A DNA stretch of 64,000 bases from Dipteris shenzhenensis (lineage: Eukaryota; Polypodiophyta; Polypodiopsida; Gleicheniales), in assembly GCA_047967505.1 (NCBI GenBank), contig CM106540.1; one strand, written 5' to 3'. Of this stretch, positions 45,501 to 58,901 are shown piece after piece. The stretch's first letter is position 1, and every line of letters starts with the position of its first letter. The notes beneath the pieces are model-generated. The model was given only the letters and a program-made list of their open reading frames with translations, did not search any database and was not told where the DNA came from. Both the position numbers and the translations under genes were made by a program.

Positions 45501-47639
45501 AGGTGTTCCTTGTTTACTATGCACCATGGCAGGACATTATTGCAAACCCATTTACGATCCCACACTTGCTCCAAGTCCACTAGTGGCAAAAGATTTGGAT
45601 ACATGTCAGTGTGCCTTCTTTACAATGAGCCATGGCAAGATGTTATAGTCTACCACAAACATTGTCCATATTTCCACAAGGTGGACTAGTGACCAAATGG
45701 ATTTACATCTTCCATTACAATGTGGCTCATCTTGAACTCTAGACACAAACTCTCTGCAACCCTCTAAGGCCTCCCATTTATAGGAATCCACAATGTGTCA
45801 TCCATTGAGTGATTTTGGGCATGCTATTCCATAAGTTGCATTAATGAGGAACAAAAAAACATCTAGTTTTATCTTGGATATATCTACATGTCTCACAAGG
45901 CCTCCCTTGTAGCTAATTTCATTGCATGTCTTGTATCACAATGCATCACATTTGGGTTATCTTGTTGCATGCTTATACTCCTTCTAGAGAACACAATCAC
46001 AATGTGTCACATTTGGGACATCTTGTTGCATGCTCGTACTCCTTCTAGAGAACACAATCATGTGGACAAGCATGTATTGAATTGTAGTCTATTCCCGAGG
46101 ATAGGACCTTCTTTGCATCATGCTTTGGTTCCAATATTGTATTGCCATTTGGAAAATGCATGAAGCAACAACCTACAATGTGACTGGGGGGGAAAGCCAT
46201 GTTAAACATCAAAACATCAAAACAAAATAATCACTCACCAAAAAGGAGACATGACACTTGTGTCTAACCATCTATAATGTGCCTAAGTATCAGACAAGGT
46301 GGAATGCTATTAGCACCTTTGTGCAAAATGGTTCAAGCCTATTTTCTCATCTATCATGATATTTTATGTGAGCTCTTCCACGAAACGTTTCCCCACCATA
46401 GAATGCATGAATCAAGTCATCTATTGCCTCATCATGAGCAAAGTCATCAAGGTTCATCCCTTCTTATTAATGCACGCACTCCCCATGTGTTGCAAATGTC
46501 TCCTTTTATTATCCCAATCTTCTTTTCGTGATTTTATATGAGTTAGAGGGAGAGAGGACTCATGGCATTGATTGTGCATTGAACTCTTTGCCTTATGCAC
46601 TCTTCTTGCCTTACGAACTCAATGATGGTGCAATGAAATCTTTGCATTATGCAATGTATCTTATCATGGCACTCTTTTTTATCTTTGAATGCCAAACCAC
46701 AACAATGCAATAATCCATGGGTTTGTGGGAATGTGAATGCAATCATCGGCCGCACACTAGTGTTTTTTTAAAAGGCTAATTTAAAAAAATTAGCCATTCA
46801 TTTGAATTTGGGAACAAAATTTGGACAACTACATGACATTCAATCTTTCCAAAAAAAACCCAGGTTGATCACCAAACCTATCCAAACTTTGACAACCTAT
46901 ATCTTGTGATTAACAAATCCAAAATTGGGTCATCTGGCATATCAAATCAAACATGAAAACATGAATTTAGATGTTTTTCATTTTTTTGGCACCATTTAGT
47001 AAAGCATGCATCAAAATATCCTTTTTATGAAGCTACGGCTAATTTTTCTCCACCATGTTGAGAGCACAGTCACCATTTTAGGCTATCATTTCTCAAGGGA
47101 GACGATGGTAGGAAAACACACTTAGGCGCTCCTTTTTCGAGAGATACCGCATACTAAATGTTTTGGTTCAAGAATTGAAAATGCCTCAAATAGACCGTTC
47201 TTGAATATGATCAATAACCCAAATTCTTTAATGATTGGCTTGTCCCTTGCAATGTGCATATCTCATTTTTTATCTTCAAGGATGATATTTCCCAAAAGGA
47301 CTTGCAAGGCAAGAAGTGCACTAGAACATCATTTGGTGTTCGCCACATAAAATTCAATAACCACACCTTGATATTAGGACTCACCTCAAACGGATTTCAA
47401 AATAAAAAGCATCAACCTCAAAACAAGGGATCTTAGAAAAATCATTAGAGTGTGTTCTGAAAAACCTTCTAGAGTCAATACAACTTGATACAACCATCAA
47501 AAATGGAAAGCAAAAAGCTATAGAGTGCAACAAACCAACCTTACAATTAGCTTGGTACTCACAATGATACATTAGGGTCTATAAGGGAATTTTTGGTAAT
47601 GGCAATGTCTAGACTTTCTCAATCATAGAAGATTCTTCC
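42541..47639. other. Unassigned region with local duplications
   Basis: No conserved protein motif was recognised. Antisense frames at 45604-45242 and 45791-45606 share a short similar block (LPWCIVNKEH and LPWLIVKKAH), which reflects an old duplication of about 115 bp at 45485-45715. A plus-strand frame at 43760-44044 is open for 94 codons but matches nothing I know. Confidence 0.4.
45938..46063 (+). repeat. 61-bp tandem duplication
   Basis: ATGCATCACATTTGGG at 45941 recurs as ATGTGTCACATTTGGG at 46002. Both copies end with CTTCTAGAGAACACAATCA. Confidence 0.8.
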
Positions 47640-50000
47640 AAGTTGACCATAGAATCCCCTTAATGTCAGAGAAGACTTATAGCACAAGAAGGTGGAGAAT
47701 TCGTACTCATGAATACTAAATCAAATCGGTGGAGCCCCCACTCTCAAGCCATTGACAATGAACAAGAGACTAGCTCAACAAGAAAAAGGTATCACAAGAG
47801 CATGCATGGAACTTTAGCTACTTTTCAGCAATGACCATGAACAACAACCAAACACAGATGCAATTGCTAGAGAAAACAGCTTAAGTAGAAGAGTAATACT
47901 CAGATGTGCCAAAGACATTGTGGCATTTAAAGACACCAATCCTAATAGAGATTTTTTTATACATGTCAAAAAGCAATACCGGTGTGCTTGGCTACCATAT
48001 AGTCTCATTTAGAGACATTGGATATATATATTCAAGAGCATCTTTGCCAATGAGTTTCAAAAATATTGGTTTAAAACAATATAGCCATTGGATATACCCC
48101 AAAGACTAAACCTTGGTGATGATAGCAAGTTACTAGTTGAAGGCATTGTAGATATCACGGTGGATCCAATTGATGAATCTCTAAGTGGTGTTTTTCAAGC
48201 GATATATGTATCAGCATTAGCCATTAATTTAATATATGTATCAAGAATCATTGCTCAAAATATCGAAGTTATACAATGAGAAATTCATAAAATTTAATAA
48301 GGATGGAGTTCTTGTGCGCATAGTGTAAAATTGGTACGGTACTATACAAGCAAGAAGTGGTGCAAACTCATGCAACAATATGCACAATTTTACATAGTGA
48401 GGCAAATGTGTGGCATCAAAGGCTCACTTGAATTTCCAATGATTGCAATTTATGGAAGAAGAAAAAATAGGGCATGGTCTACCTAAGATCAACAAATGGG
48501 AATCATGGAATGTGTGTGGCAAGCAACACAAGGAATCATTTCCTACCCAAGAACAACCCTCACATGTGGTCCATCAAAATTGGTCGCGCTAGATATTTTT
48601 TAGGATATATGCTAGACACACTATCATTAGCAAGTAGCAAATTTTACTTTTCGTGAGAAATACATTAGAAAGTACTCGTCTACTTTACGAAAAAGGATTC
48701 TAAGTCTCTCGAAATGTTCATGGCCTTCAAGAGCAATGGAAGAGAGTACTCGTGCACAATTTTTGATTGAGTTCTACAAAAGTAATGGCATCTTGTACTG
48801 AAGCCACAATAGCTACTCCAAAACAAAATCATGTTGTAAGATGACAAAATTGGCTAATTTAAGAGCTTGTCAAAATTCTCAACGAATGTTAAAAACAAGT
48901 GGTTTGGCAAATTCTTTTTTAGGGAAAAGACCATATACTTTGCAATATATCTTTGTATGTATTCACCAATCCATGCACTCAAACGTATGAGATAGAGGGA
49001 ACATGGACTAGAGTCAAGTGGACGGTGAGACATGTTCATGTATTTCTCAGCATTTGCTCATATGCACAAGGAGTGGAGTAATTTTTCAACAAAGAGTGGA
49101 ATATATAGATGTATGAGCTATAAAACGGGTACAAAACTAACAACACTAAAGAACATGTTCTAATATCGAGATGGCATTTTTAAAGAAATGCACAAGGGAA
49201 GTGTATGTCATAATTGTGGCCTAATGGATGAAGAGAAATTCAATTAAAATCAACAAAAGATATAGATCAATTGGATGGTGCATTTGAACACATACACTAA
49301 AAGCAACAAAGGACATGTATAAAGATCGAATTTAACTCTAGGTACAAGGTCGAGCATCAGAGTCATCAAGTTCTACTCTACAAACAAAAGTTGATTAGCC
49401 CCCCCCTACATCAACATCAAAACCTCAATCAAGATGGATGAGAAAGCTGCGGAAGAAACATAAGACTTAAACAAATACAAGAGACCTAAACGTCAAGGTC
49501 TATGTTGCTTATTCGTTTTTTTTTTAATAGCCGGCTTTGCTAAGTGAGGCACTTACACTCACCAGACATCTCATAAAGAACTCTTATTGTAAAATGCCAA
49601 AGAAGTTCATTCCTTTAAGAAGCAACCCACTCAGAACATTAGATTAAAGCCATGGAGGAAGAATGGGAAGCCATTGTGAACAACAAACAAGAAGATAGTT
49701 GATTATAGATGGGTTTTCAAAGTGAAACTCAGAAAGACGCAAGACCATAGTAATTGCAAAATGATACTCTCAATAAAAAGGAATAGACCCAAAGGAAACT
49801 TATGCACCCATAAGCCAACCAAAGAGCTATTGTCAGTTGCATGCACTATAAACCTTTATATTCATCAAATTGGTGTCGAGTCAACTTTTTTGAATGGAGA
49901 TCTTCAAGACGAAGTATACATGCAACCATTGAGGTAGAAGGTAAAGAACGGCATGCAAGAAGCTCAAAGATCTTGGTACAACTACTTCTACATGTTAATG
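47640..50000 (+). pseudogene. Copia-D, highly decayed pol
   Basis: The order of weak blocks fits Ty1/copia. 48088-48279 resembles the protease C-terminus (SALAINLIYVSRI for a usual GLAKNLLSVSKI). 48405-48560 has a WHQRL-like integrase entry and a NHFLPKN zinc-domain trace. 48660-48780 has YFTKKDSKSLEMFMAFKS of the core. 49630-49940 has MEEEWEAIVNN, VDYRWVFKVKLRKTQ and IHQIGVESTFLNGDLQDEVY of RT, then a trace of the QAPRSWY block at 49955. Stops are frequent and no LTRs were found. It is older than Copia-A and B. Confidence 0.7.
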
Positions 50001-51659
50001 TCCTTGCCAAGTTGGACTGAGTCATTTTCTATCCTTCCAAACTACAACAACTTGTCGACATTTTGTCCATTTTTTCATTACTTTGGTTTTGCATTCCTAG
50101 AGCTTTTACATGAGCTCAAGGGCCATCTATTACTCATTTAATGTGACCTTTCCTCTATGTATGCCTTTCAAATTGGAGTGTTGTGTGTATTTCGCCCACA
50201 TTTTGATATCTTGCAAGTATAAAATTTTCCACGTGCTCCTAAAATGTGTTCATTCGAGAATTGCATGCACTAGCATGCGAGGGGTAAATGTGAGATATTT
50301 TATCATGGCCCAAGTTCCCAATCACCCACCATTTTCTTTCCCACGAGAGACTCAATCGATTGGTGGAGTCTTCTCTACACGCAAGACTTGTGTGCTTTGA
50401 GGCGCTATTGTTTCTCATCTTCCTTGCCTTTAAGCATCCAAGACTCTATGCGTGTTTTTAGAAGACTAAGGGGAGCGATTCTTTCAGAGGCTAGAACCAA
50501 GCAAGCAAACGATGAAGAAGCTTTTGAATACAAGCAAGACTTAGATTGATGGTAAGTCTATGTCTTGGAAGAGGAACATGCTTTGAGCTAGTGGAAGTTA
50601 GCCCATGTGTAAGAGAGAGTGAAAGTGCTCAAAACATTATATGTGAGTGGTGAAATTGCAAAGAGCGAGATAGCAACCCATACGTTAGCTAAAGGCAGAA
50701 TAGTATATTGTATGTTGGCATTCACTTTCCAATTGTTGCTGTTCTTGTGGCAAGGCATTTGTTTCCAAATCACACACAAGAAAAACTAGAATTCAAAGTA
50801 AAAGGCGTGCATAATTCGGGTTTTCAAATGTAGTTCAAAACCTAGTATCATATGCCACCCACAAGGACATATATAGTCATCCTCTAAAAATACAACACAT
50901 ACTGCAATTTCAGTCTCATGGCAGGCACTCACAACATTGACAACCGTAAACTCAGTCACCATTAGCAAGCACAAGCACATGGACTCAAGGAACGTCTTTT
51001 TGTCCACCTATGGACTAAGTGCATGATACAAGCTGAATGTTAAATACAAACAAGATGTCTCTTCGTGAAACATCCACTCAATTTGTTGATGGGCAATCAC
51101 TCACTTTCATCCCATCCCTTAGTGAGTATTCAAAATCCCATGCTCCTAAGGAGATAAAGCTGCAACTGCTACACTTAACACTACTCTACCTAGCTAGATA
51201 AACTTTATCCAGCCTATTGATAAGATGTGTTCAGTAGAAAGGTCAAGGGTTTACCTTGTGATGCACAAAACCCCCACAAACCTTGAAATGAGTCATGTCG
51301 CATTACATCCAACTACATGGGATTATGTTTCCCTGTTTCATGACTTGATGATAGCGGTCACTCATCCTTCTAACTCTGCAAACTTTAAATCTGCCAACCA
51401 CATAACACATACAAAGTCGCGTACTTGTATTAACAACCCATGTTCACATGTAACATCATTTGATGATCAATGAGTAGCATTTACCCACTTTTAGTGATTA
51501 TCAATTGTCAATGCTCCGGGTGGTTAGTCATCTTCCTAATATTGCAATAGATAGTTCCAAAATGTACTAAGCCACATACTACATTTTCATACATGGTCTT
51601 CTACTATTATTCATAATTGGTGAGTTTTGATGATCAACATTCACTACACAAAAAATGAG
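50001..51659. other. Unassigned region
   Basis: No recognisable coding, LTR or repeat signature was seen on either strand. Confidence 0.4.
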
Positions 51660-52282
51660 TGAATTTAAAAACAAATTCCACTAGAAGCATGGACCACTTT
51701 TGATGTATATTCGCCCAAAAAGGTTAAATTGTAAAAATATAGCCAAGCTCCTTTCATGTCACCTTCAAGGCAACACCCTTCTCCCTCCAAAGTATTTAGC
51801 TGGAATAACCTTGGCACATCGTCAGAGTACTCAAAACGGAAGCTTAAAAGCATTTTTAAATTCTTTTTTTATTAGGAATTCTTTCCAGATTTCTCTCCTC
51901 TTCAATCATAGGGTAACAATATTGACTGACCTAATGCATTGCACTTTGAACTTCAAAGACACCGAAGTGATAAACATTAATCACTTGTGACGAAGATCTT
52001 TTACACTCCTGAGAGGAGTCTGTAATGTAAGACCTAGTATGTCCGTATAATCCTAACTCCAAAAGGCATGCATGATAGCTTTCTGAAAAGTATTATGTCC
52101 ACGGATCTTTTGAAGGACACCAACTATACCTGGCCTGTTTGTTGAGTCTCCCAAGGAATTGCCAAGTCCTACATTTAAAACAAGGGGCCATGACATAAGC
52201 ATAGCATTGCCTTGACAATTCCAATGTCATCTCCCACTTTCAAGCCCGCACAAACAAGAAACTCAGCTTCAGAGGTTCTAGT
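51660..52282 (-). other. Possible minus-strand exons or old pol traces
   Basis: Two minus-strand segments look somewhat coding. 51853-51690 gives an open stretch containing DDVPRLFQLNTLEGEGCCLE. 52282-52053 starts after a TTTGTCAG acceptor-like site with TRTSEAEFLVCAGLKVGDD and, in another frame, ends RPGIVGVLQKIRGHNTFQKA before a TAG. SEAEF could be a trace of a copia RNase H motif, so a retroelement origin is also possible. I do not recognise a host protein. Confidence 0.2.
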
Positions 52283-52709
52283 CTGACAAATAACTGCCCC
52301 CTTGCTGTATTAAGCATGCCAAATATTATTATTCAAAACCTGAGCAAATGTTGTGCTAAATGGGCTAGCCCTCAACCGATTTCTTGGACGTACCAGATAC
52401 CTGAGAATTTATTTCAAGTATAAAATGCCGTGGCCACTAATGAATGTGAGTATCCTCGCAACAAGGCTTGATCTCATAAATCTGGAAGAGAGTATGTGAT
52501 GCAAGGCTAATAAAACCCATCACGTTTATCTACAGCAGTGCTCCACAAGTGTTCAATATAAAAACCTTTTTTTTCGCATGGCCACAATGTCAGAGGCTGC
52601 TCTATAAAGGGCCACTGGAAAACAGTTTGCATCTTCTAGAAGACTCTACTAGTAGTCTATTTGTGTTGGGGAAAAATCTAGCATTTAAGTCATTAAATTA
52701 GCTTGTAAG

Positions 52710-52907
52710 GTGGGTCCTTCTCCAAACACGCCTGGAGCTGCACTTTACCACCCCACGCAACAAAAGATTCATGAGGACCTCAGCAGTATACAGGTGAATG
52801 CTCGAGTTAAACCAAAAAAGGAAAGAAGAAGAATTCGAAAAGAAAGGGATTGCTCATCTGACTATATTATCTCCGAAAGTGGAAGTTCACAACTGAAGGC
52901 TGCATGA
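52710..52907 (+). CDS. Small open frame, possible exon (unrecognised)
   Basis: A 65-codon frame starts GPSPNTPGAALYHPTQQKIH and has a basic stretch KPKKERRRIRKERD that resembles a nuclear localisation signal. CAG/GTGAATG inside it (about 52790-52800) would make a donor site. Composition is more gene-like than the surrounding DNA. No family is recognised. Confidence 0.2.
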   Translation: MGPSPNTPGAALYHPTQQKIHEDLSSIQVNARVKPKKERRRIRKERDCSSDYIISESGSSQLKAA

Positions 52908-53276
52908 ATGATTGTTGGACAGATATAGCAAAAGGGAAAATTGGATGAAATATGAAGGATGCCACTCTCTTCGCACGCCCCTCACCAGCTCCAAACTCAA
53001 GGCCTGCAGTTAAGAATCAAGAGCTTGATTCATATGATTGAGTGAATTTAAACATACTTTTTCAGAAGCTCCACAATTACAGTGATCCTGCCTGTGCACT
53101 TGTGTTCATATATTAGGTTAAAACCACAAGCCAAACATCACCAGAAATGAATGCTCACAACGCACTTTCTAATTGTGCAAAAGACTTTAGCACATTAGAC
53201 TGGAAATTTTTATAAGAACTTTCAGACACTCATTTACTAGCCCGATATCATTCATATTCTGATTAAAGTATAATAC

Positions 53277-53376
53277 CTGGATTTATCTTAAATTTCAATG
53301 TGTTTGGCCTCCGCCGTGAGATGAACTTGATCGGATGCTCCATGCATGGTTTATATTGATCTGTTGCTGAAATAAG
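53277..53376 (-). CDS. Candidate exon of an unidentified gene
   Basis: On the minus strand a 100-bp open segment is bounded by an acceptor-like TTCTTCTGGACAG and a donor-like CCAG/GTATTA. It encodes about 33 residues including DQYKPCMEHPIKFISRRRPN and has no stop. The flanks are AT-rich, as introns are. I do not recognise the protein and found no convincing neighbour exons. Confidence 0.3.
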
Positions 53377-53765
53377 CTGTCCAGAAGAACATTAAAAAAG
53401 CAAGCTCTTTATGGTATTTCATGAGAATGCAGGACTCTATGCTTTTGCTATAGTATACATGTATTTTTTTCAAGTCAAAAGTCACAGGAGTTGGGACAAA
53501 AACAATGAGACCAGTTACCTACCCCAAAAGCTACTTCACCCTCTTTCTTATGAAAGTGATATTTACAAAGATCATTACTCTATTAAAGACAGGTGTTAAA
53601 ATCAGTCTTCATACACAACACAATAAAGCTTTTCAGATTTGCTTATTATGAGAAATTTTTTGCGAGTCCGCAGCATTTTCAGGAATTCAGGCATTGACAA
53701 TTATTTGTCCTGACTACAGACTTGTCTCATTCCAGCACTGAGTCCAAGATGTTATCTGAGAAGTC

Positions 53766-53817
53766 ACACTATAAGTAATCTTGACCCTAGTCACACTATA
53801 AGTAATCTTGACCCTAG
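53766..53817 (+). repeat. 26-bp tandem duplication
   Basis: CACACTATAAGTAATCTTGA (and following CCCTAG) occurs twice in a row. Confidence 0.9.
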
Positions 53818-53860
53818 CAGCATAACTGAGCCATCCTCCAGCAATGTGAGTACATCCTAT

Positions 53861-54020
53861 TCAACAGGATAGATACACGGGATGCGCACACACGGGAAAA
53901 CAGGATAGATACATCCTTTTCAACAGGATAGATACACGGGATGCAGACACACGGGAAAAAACGATAGATACATCCTGTTCAACAGGATAGATACATTGGA
54001 TCCACACATGGGAAAACATA
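53861..54020 (+). repeat. 59-bp minisatellite, 2.7 copies
   Basis: TCAACAGGATAGATACA starts units at about 53861, 53920 and 53979. Each unit has an inner repeat of AGGATAGATACA. Antisense frames across it are not genes. Confidence 0.9.
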
Positions 54021-54639
54021 CGTTGGTCATACACATACGTCATGCCTTTATTCTAAAGCATGGATGCATGGCACAAATGTACATATGAGAACCATCAATG
54101 TCTTTAAAATCCATGAGCAAATGTCTTACAAAATTTAAAAAATATTCTACCATGATTGGCACACAAGTCTCAATAATAGGCATGCTCATCATAGTTGTGC
54201 CTCTCAGAATCCTTTTTAGACCCAGATATCCAAGACACTCACAATGCACATAAAATGACAACGCCATACCTTAGCACAGTAACATCCCTCCCTAGTTAAA
54301 GCTATGATTGTGATTTACATATCCATTCCTCACACACCAAACACCTTACCTTCAGCTTCCATGCATCTCGTCTAACATTCCTTGCTGAAAAGCTTAATAA
54401 TTTCATCTGTGCCAGCCCTCTTCATTAATTTGAACCAACCGGTCAGAGCTTCAAGATGCTATGAAGTAAATTATTTACAAGTATCTTCCAATGACATTGA
54501 GCTTCTTTATTGCCATTTCGTGCGATATCATTCCACAAGGCAGAACTTTCCACATATTCAGCAGCAACACTTTTGGATTGGTATCAGCACAAATACCCTC
54601 ACAACTGCCATCATACTACTAAAAGTTAATGTAGGTGAT

Positions 54640-54765
54640 TGTAACCCTTTCCTACTTCGGCTGGGGGATGTCCATGATCTGATTACATATAATGACCTCC
54701 AAAGATGGCCATCATTTTGCAGGCTCCCTTGTTTTCCACTATGCCCTAGGGTTGTATTTATAAGC
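54640..54765 (+). pseudogene. LINE endonuclease fragment (LINE-1 copy)
   Basis: LGDVHDLITYNDLQRWPSF at about 54660-54715 matches LGAVHDLIIYNGLHRWPSS of the LINE at 61395-61455. The homologous sequence resumes at about 55251 after an insertion of about 485 bp. The upstream endonuclease is missing or too decayed to see. Confidence 0.75.
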
Positions 54766-55250
54766 CTAGCCTAGCTATCTTTAGTAGCTAGCCCTAACAT
54801 TAGGCTTCATGCATAAAGTAGCTTTACTTGTCATAAGAACCTCTTCATTTCCAATAAAGCTAGCTTTTCCATGCATAGCTTACTTTACTTAGATTAGCTC
54901 TATCCATGGGATCTAATCATTGTTGGGCAGAGTCCTTTACATTTCTCCATCATATCCTAGGATATCTTCACCGAAGGCTCATCTATTGTGGGACAAAAGA
55001 AAAGAGCCTACAAAGGATATGGAATTATCACTTTTAAATGGCTACAAGCTATTGTTGAAGTCAGATTCAGTGTTTTCCCTAATACTTGCTATATTGGCAA
55101 GAAACTATCCCATTTGGAACTTAACGATGGATGTGGTTTCTGAAGAGCCTTTTGGCATGCAAGATTCAAAGAGTGATGTTGAGAAAAATGAGAATTCCAT
55201 GCCTCTAGAAGCATCTATGAAGAGAAAGGAGAATCGACTGCTCAGGGGGA
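54766..55250 (+). other. Insertion of unknown type within a LINE endonuclease
   Basis: It interrupts the LINE between the RWPS block and the DYLMSPLDFVS block, which are adjacent in the copy at 61440-61530. A frame spanning 54920-55250 contains no known motif. I see no clear terminal repeats. Confidence 0.5.
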
Positions 55251-56620
55251 CAAGCACTCTGGACTACCTAATGAGTCCCCTAGACTTTGTATCATGGATA
55301 TGCTATTTTTATTGTGCCTCCTCCCCCACTCGGTTCTAACCACTCATACCTAGTACCTAGCCTTTAGCATCTAGGCCACTCCGCCTGCCACAAGGAGTGT
55401 CCCCCCCCCCCCCCAAAAACACATCCGCCCATGTCCAAATCCATTTTGATTGTCTTTACGGAGTCTATGTGTGTCCCTAGGCCCATGAGCTTCCAGTTTT
55501 ACTTGGAGATGATGTAGACCTTGCAACGCCTTAGACACCCTTGTCTTAGTGATACACGACACCGCTACTAGACCTTTCCCTACAACTCAATCCATAGCAC
55601 ATGCCCCAATTGGAAAAATGCCTCAAAACTCGTGGTTCGATGACGAGTGCAGAGAGATGAGATCTCACCTCCCATGGTAGCGAGCTCAAGGCCATCTCAC
55701 TATATCTGAGGTGCTGTGGATCTCACAATGACTGGCATGTCATAAGAGACGAGCCTTCCTCACACACGATGGATGAGTTGATCCGATCATTTTGAGAGGG
55801 AGACCCTACCATTAGTTGGGGCTTCTATCTGAGGGGAAGCTACCTATTCCCACCACAAATTCGCGGGTCAGGCATACATATGCGAGCTCTATAATGTCCT
55901 GATGTAGACACCTCCTGATATCTCCTCCATGCCCAGACCCATCCCCGTTTTTTCAATGATTCAATGTTCATATATCTATATTCTAGAATCCATCTGCTTT
56001 TCAATCCATAAAGATTGGTTTATCTATAGTTGAAACTTGAGAATCAAGATTGAAAGCTTGAAATACATTTGAAGAATGTGTTGGTGTTTTAAATTTCCTT
56101 TTTAGGTGTCTTGTATTTCTCTAAACTTGACTATCACATATCTCATATACCACTATGCTTGTATATATATATTATCATTTTGAAACCTATCTATTTTTTC
56201 TAAAAACACGAAACGAAACGAAACAAATTTGTCGAAACCACAAAACGTTTCTTGTGACACTGGCTATGGTCTGAGAGCTTCAAACATGGGCAAGAGGTCC
56301 TAGCTCTGATTTTTAGCACACATGTTCAGCCATGTTGCTTGCCATGGCTTCCCACATGCTTTGAGTACTACCACCATTGTGCCCATACACAAAGCAAGAG
56401 ATCCCATGGACACTAGGAACTACCGCACTCTTATTAGGTCAATATTACAAAGGGAATCAATGGCTACATAGAGGCACACGGGTAGCGGGCTATAGGACGC
56501 GGGATTCCGGACACAATACTATGCTATAGACCATATATTCACCCTACGAGCTATCATTGAGGGAGATACGAAAAGTCTACGCTTGCTTTGTAGACTCTGA
56601 AAGACCTTCAACACCTTACA
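55251..56620 (+). pseudogene. LINE-1 copy: endonuclease end to early reverse transcriptase
   Basis: DYLMSPLDFVSWI at about 55258-55300 ends the endonuclease. 55600-55900 matches the 61800-62110 spacer (MPQNSWFDDECREM; RRAFLTHDG). 56340-56440 and 56515-56600 carry early RT traces (IHKARDPMDTRNYRTL, DHIFTLRAIIEGDT, CFVDSERPST). Many stops and shifts are present. A second insertion splits it at about 55950-56262. It is joined near 56625 to another LINE 3' region, so the catalytic RT is lost. Confidence 0.75.
55950..56262 (+). mobile_element. Small insertion ending in GTTTCTTGTGACACT
   Basis: The LINE text is interrupted here. The right end, read on the minus strand, is AGTGTCACAAGAAACG, followed by more GAAAC motifs. 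A similar right end (AGTGTGACTTGAAAC) closes the insertion at 60331-61015. Both may be copies of one non-autonomous DNA element, perhaps hAT-like; the left end is not clear. Confidence 0.4.
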
Positions 56621-56624
56621 GTAT

Positions 56625-57631
56625 GGTATGCACATGTATCCACATGGTTTGCCAGTCACGGTATTTAGATGGACCGGCTTCCCCCTTTCAGTACAACATG
56701 GATGCCCGTCCGAGTTCACCCCATGAGATGAGATTAACTATATCATACAGTTAGATCACCTCCGATTCCATACATCTCAGACTTCCCCACCGAGATCTAG
56801 TTCTATCACGACCACTTCTTGAGAGTCTGGAAGAATGGACTCATCATCAGACCCCAGCACCTCGAGGATTTCTTATGTGTCTGCCCAGTCTACTATGAGA
56901 TCCGAGGATGACACCACTGCCTCTTTCTCTAGAGAGGTAGGACTTTGATCCAATCTCACAGTTGATCCACTTCCATGACCACATCTGCATGGGGCTCTAT
57001 CTGATTGAGGTGCCATGCCACAGAGAGACATTATTGCAGAAAATTAGACAGCAACAGCAGCAGCAAACCGCGCCGAAGAATGTTGAGGTAGACCGAGCAT
57101 GCCAACATGTCACGAAATTCTACGCATTTAAGTCAGCTCCAAGACATAATGAGGTGGAGGAGGAGGAGCTAGCTAGCATAAGGAAAGTGTGGATCAGCGG
57201 AGAGAGACGATCAATGCTATAGGGCGAGGGACACAGAGACCACACACAACACAAAGAATGACCAAAGCATGCACGATCAAGGTCCGATCTATCTCAGCTC
57301 TCTCAGAGGAGACTGCCAGAGACGAGGGGTCATTCTTAATATAGCCCATTAGTTACAAAGGTCGAGGAGACCACGTCCTCCACCATAGCGAGAGGCAACT
57401 CAACAGACACAGATCTGAGATATCTTTGCAACCCCCTAGAGAGCCACCATAGTGCCGGGTTTCAGCTTTTGAGTTTCAGTTTTAGGATTTGCTTGAGCTC
57501 TTAAGCTCTTAAGCCTAGCATAGCACTCAAGAAGGGCCTTAGAACCCCTTTGCTTCAGCCCACTAAGGCTTGTATGAGTTCCTTCTCTTGGTGTACTTTG
57601 TCCAATAGGCCCTTGAGGCCTCTTCAGGACA

Positions 57632-57673
<42 letters not shown>
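56625..57673 (+). pseudogene. LINE-F copy 1, C-terminal region and 3' end with (TC)n tail
   Basis: 56640-56940 matches 57725-58215 of the next copy: a block with MDGPASPFQYN-like residues, then a YYEIR block that follows the zinc finger. Part of the middle, including the zinc finger itself, is deleted. 57460-57630 is the 3' untranslated region. The copy ends in a (TC)n run at 57633-57673 instead of poly(A). Confidence 0.65.
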
Positions 57674-57676
<3 letters not shown>

Positions 57677-58901
57677 CTCTCATTAGAGTCTTCCAAGCGA
57701 CTAGCGGAGAGAAGTGTTGATGCGGCATGGTACGCACGGATATCAACGTGGTTTGGTAGTCATGGCATTAAGATGGACAGAATTCCCCCCCTTTCAGTAC
57801 AATCTGGACGCACCACCCGAGATGATCCCACGAGATGAGATCAACCGTATCATACAGTTGGACCTCCTTTAGCTCTATACGTCTTGGACCTTGGGGGGAG
57901 AGGAGCTCTCCACCAAGATCCAGCTCTATCATGATCACTTCCTCAGGATCTCAGAGCACGTCCTTGTCATCAGACCTCAATATCTCGAGGACAGGAGAGT
58001 TTCACATGCACTGAGGATCGCCATTGGTTAGCTACGAGTCTCATCTCATCAGCTGTGAATTGAGGCAGGGAGAGCTGCAAGCATACCCATAGAGCAGAGG
58101 ACTTGCACACTATGCCAGATGGGGGAGATCGAGACGGAGGGGCATTTTCTATGTGTCTACCCAGTCTACTATGAGATCCGAGGACAATATCACTGCCTCT
58201 TTCAGGAGGGACATGGCTTTGGTCCACTCACACTGCTGGGTCAAGGTTGGGATCTACCTGCTTGAGATGCGCAGCGGAGAGACACACTTGTATGCTTTGG
58301 TCTCTCTCTGCGTCGCACGTGGAGTGTGTCCCTTATCTGGCTGCATCGTGGTGGACACTTCTATTGCTGATCCATGATGCTCTCATCTCATCAAGCTCCT
58401 CTCCCCTAGTCACACTGGTAGCCGACTCAAATGCATTGAAGTCTGTGATCCGTTGTCGGTGACCTGTGGCATCAGTCCATGCTGCTCTCTGGCCTGTCGC
58501 ATCCGAACGAGGTCCGGTGTATCTCATCCCTTCTCTCACACCCTTGACGTAGCCCACTGGATCCACAAGTCAACGAGACCACACCCTCCCCCATGTCATG
58601 AGACAGCTCGACAGACACAGATACAAGTGCTTCTCACATCTCATCAGAGTGATGTGGGAACTTGAGCATGTACTAGGAGTGCTAGCCTTGAGCACCTAAC
58701 ACTCTTCTGTTACTTTGCTATTCTAGTATTATGTTCACCAGTTTAGCGTGTTAGCACTTTTGCTTTAGCTTTCAATCTTCAGCAAGGGTCTTAGTGAACC
58801 CTTTGCTTCAGCCCTCAGTGGCTAGTATAAGGTACCTTTTGGATTCGCACTTTGTCTCATAGGCCCGCGAGGCCTTCTGCATACATTGATATATCTTTCA
58901 T

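Noticed and set aside
45096-45604. Antisense frames of 87-120 codons as a possible gene
   Set aside because: No motif, no start context, and the similarity between neighbouring frames is explained by an old DNA duplication. Kept only as unassigned.
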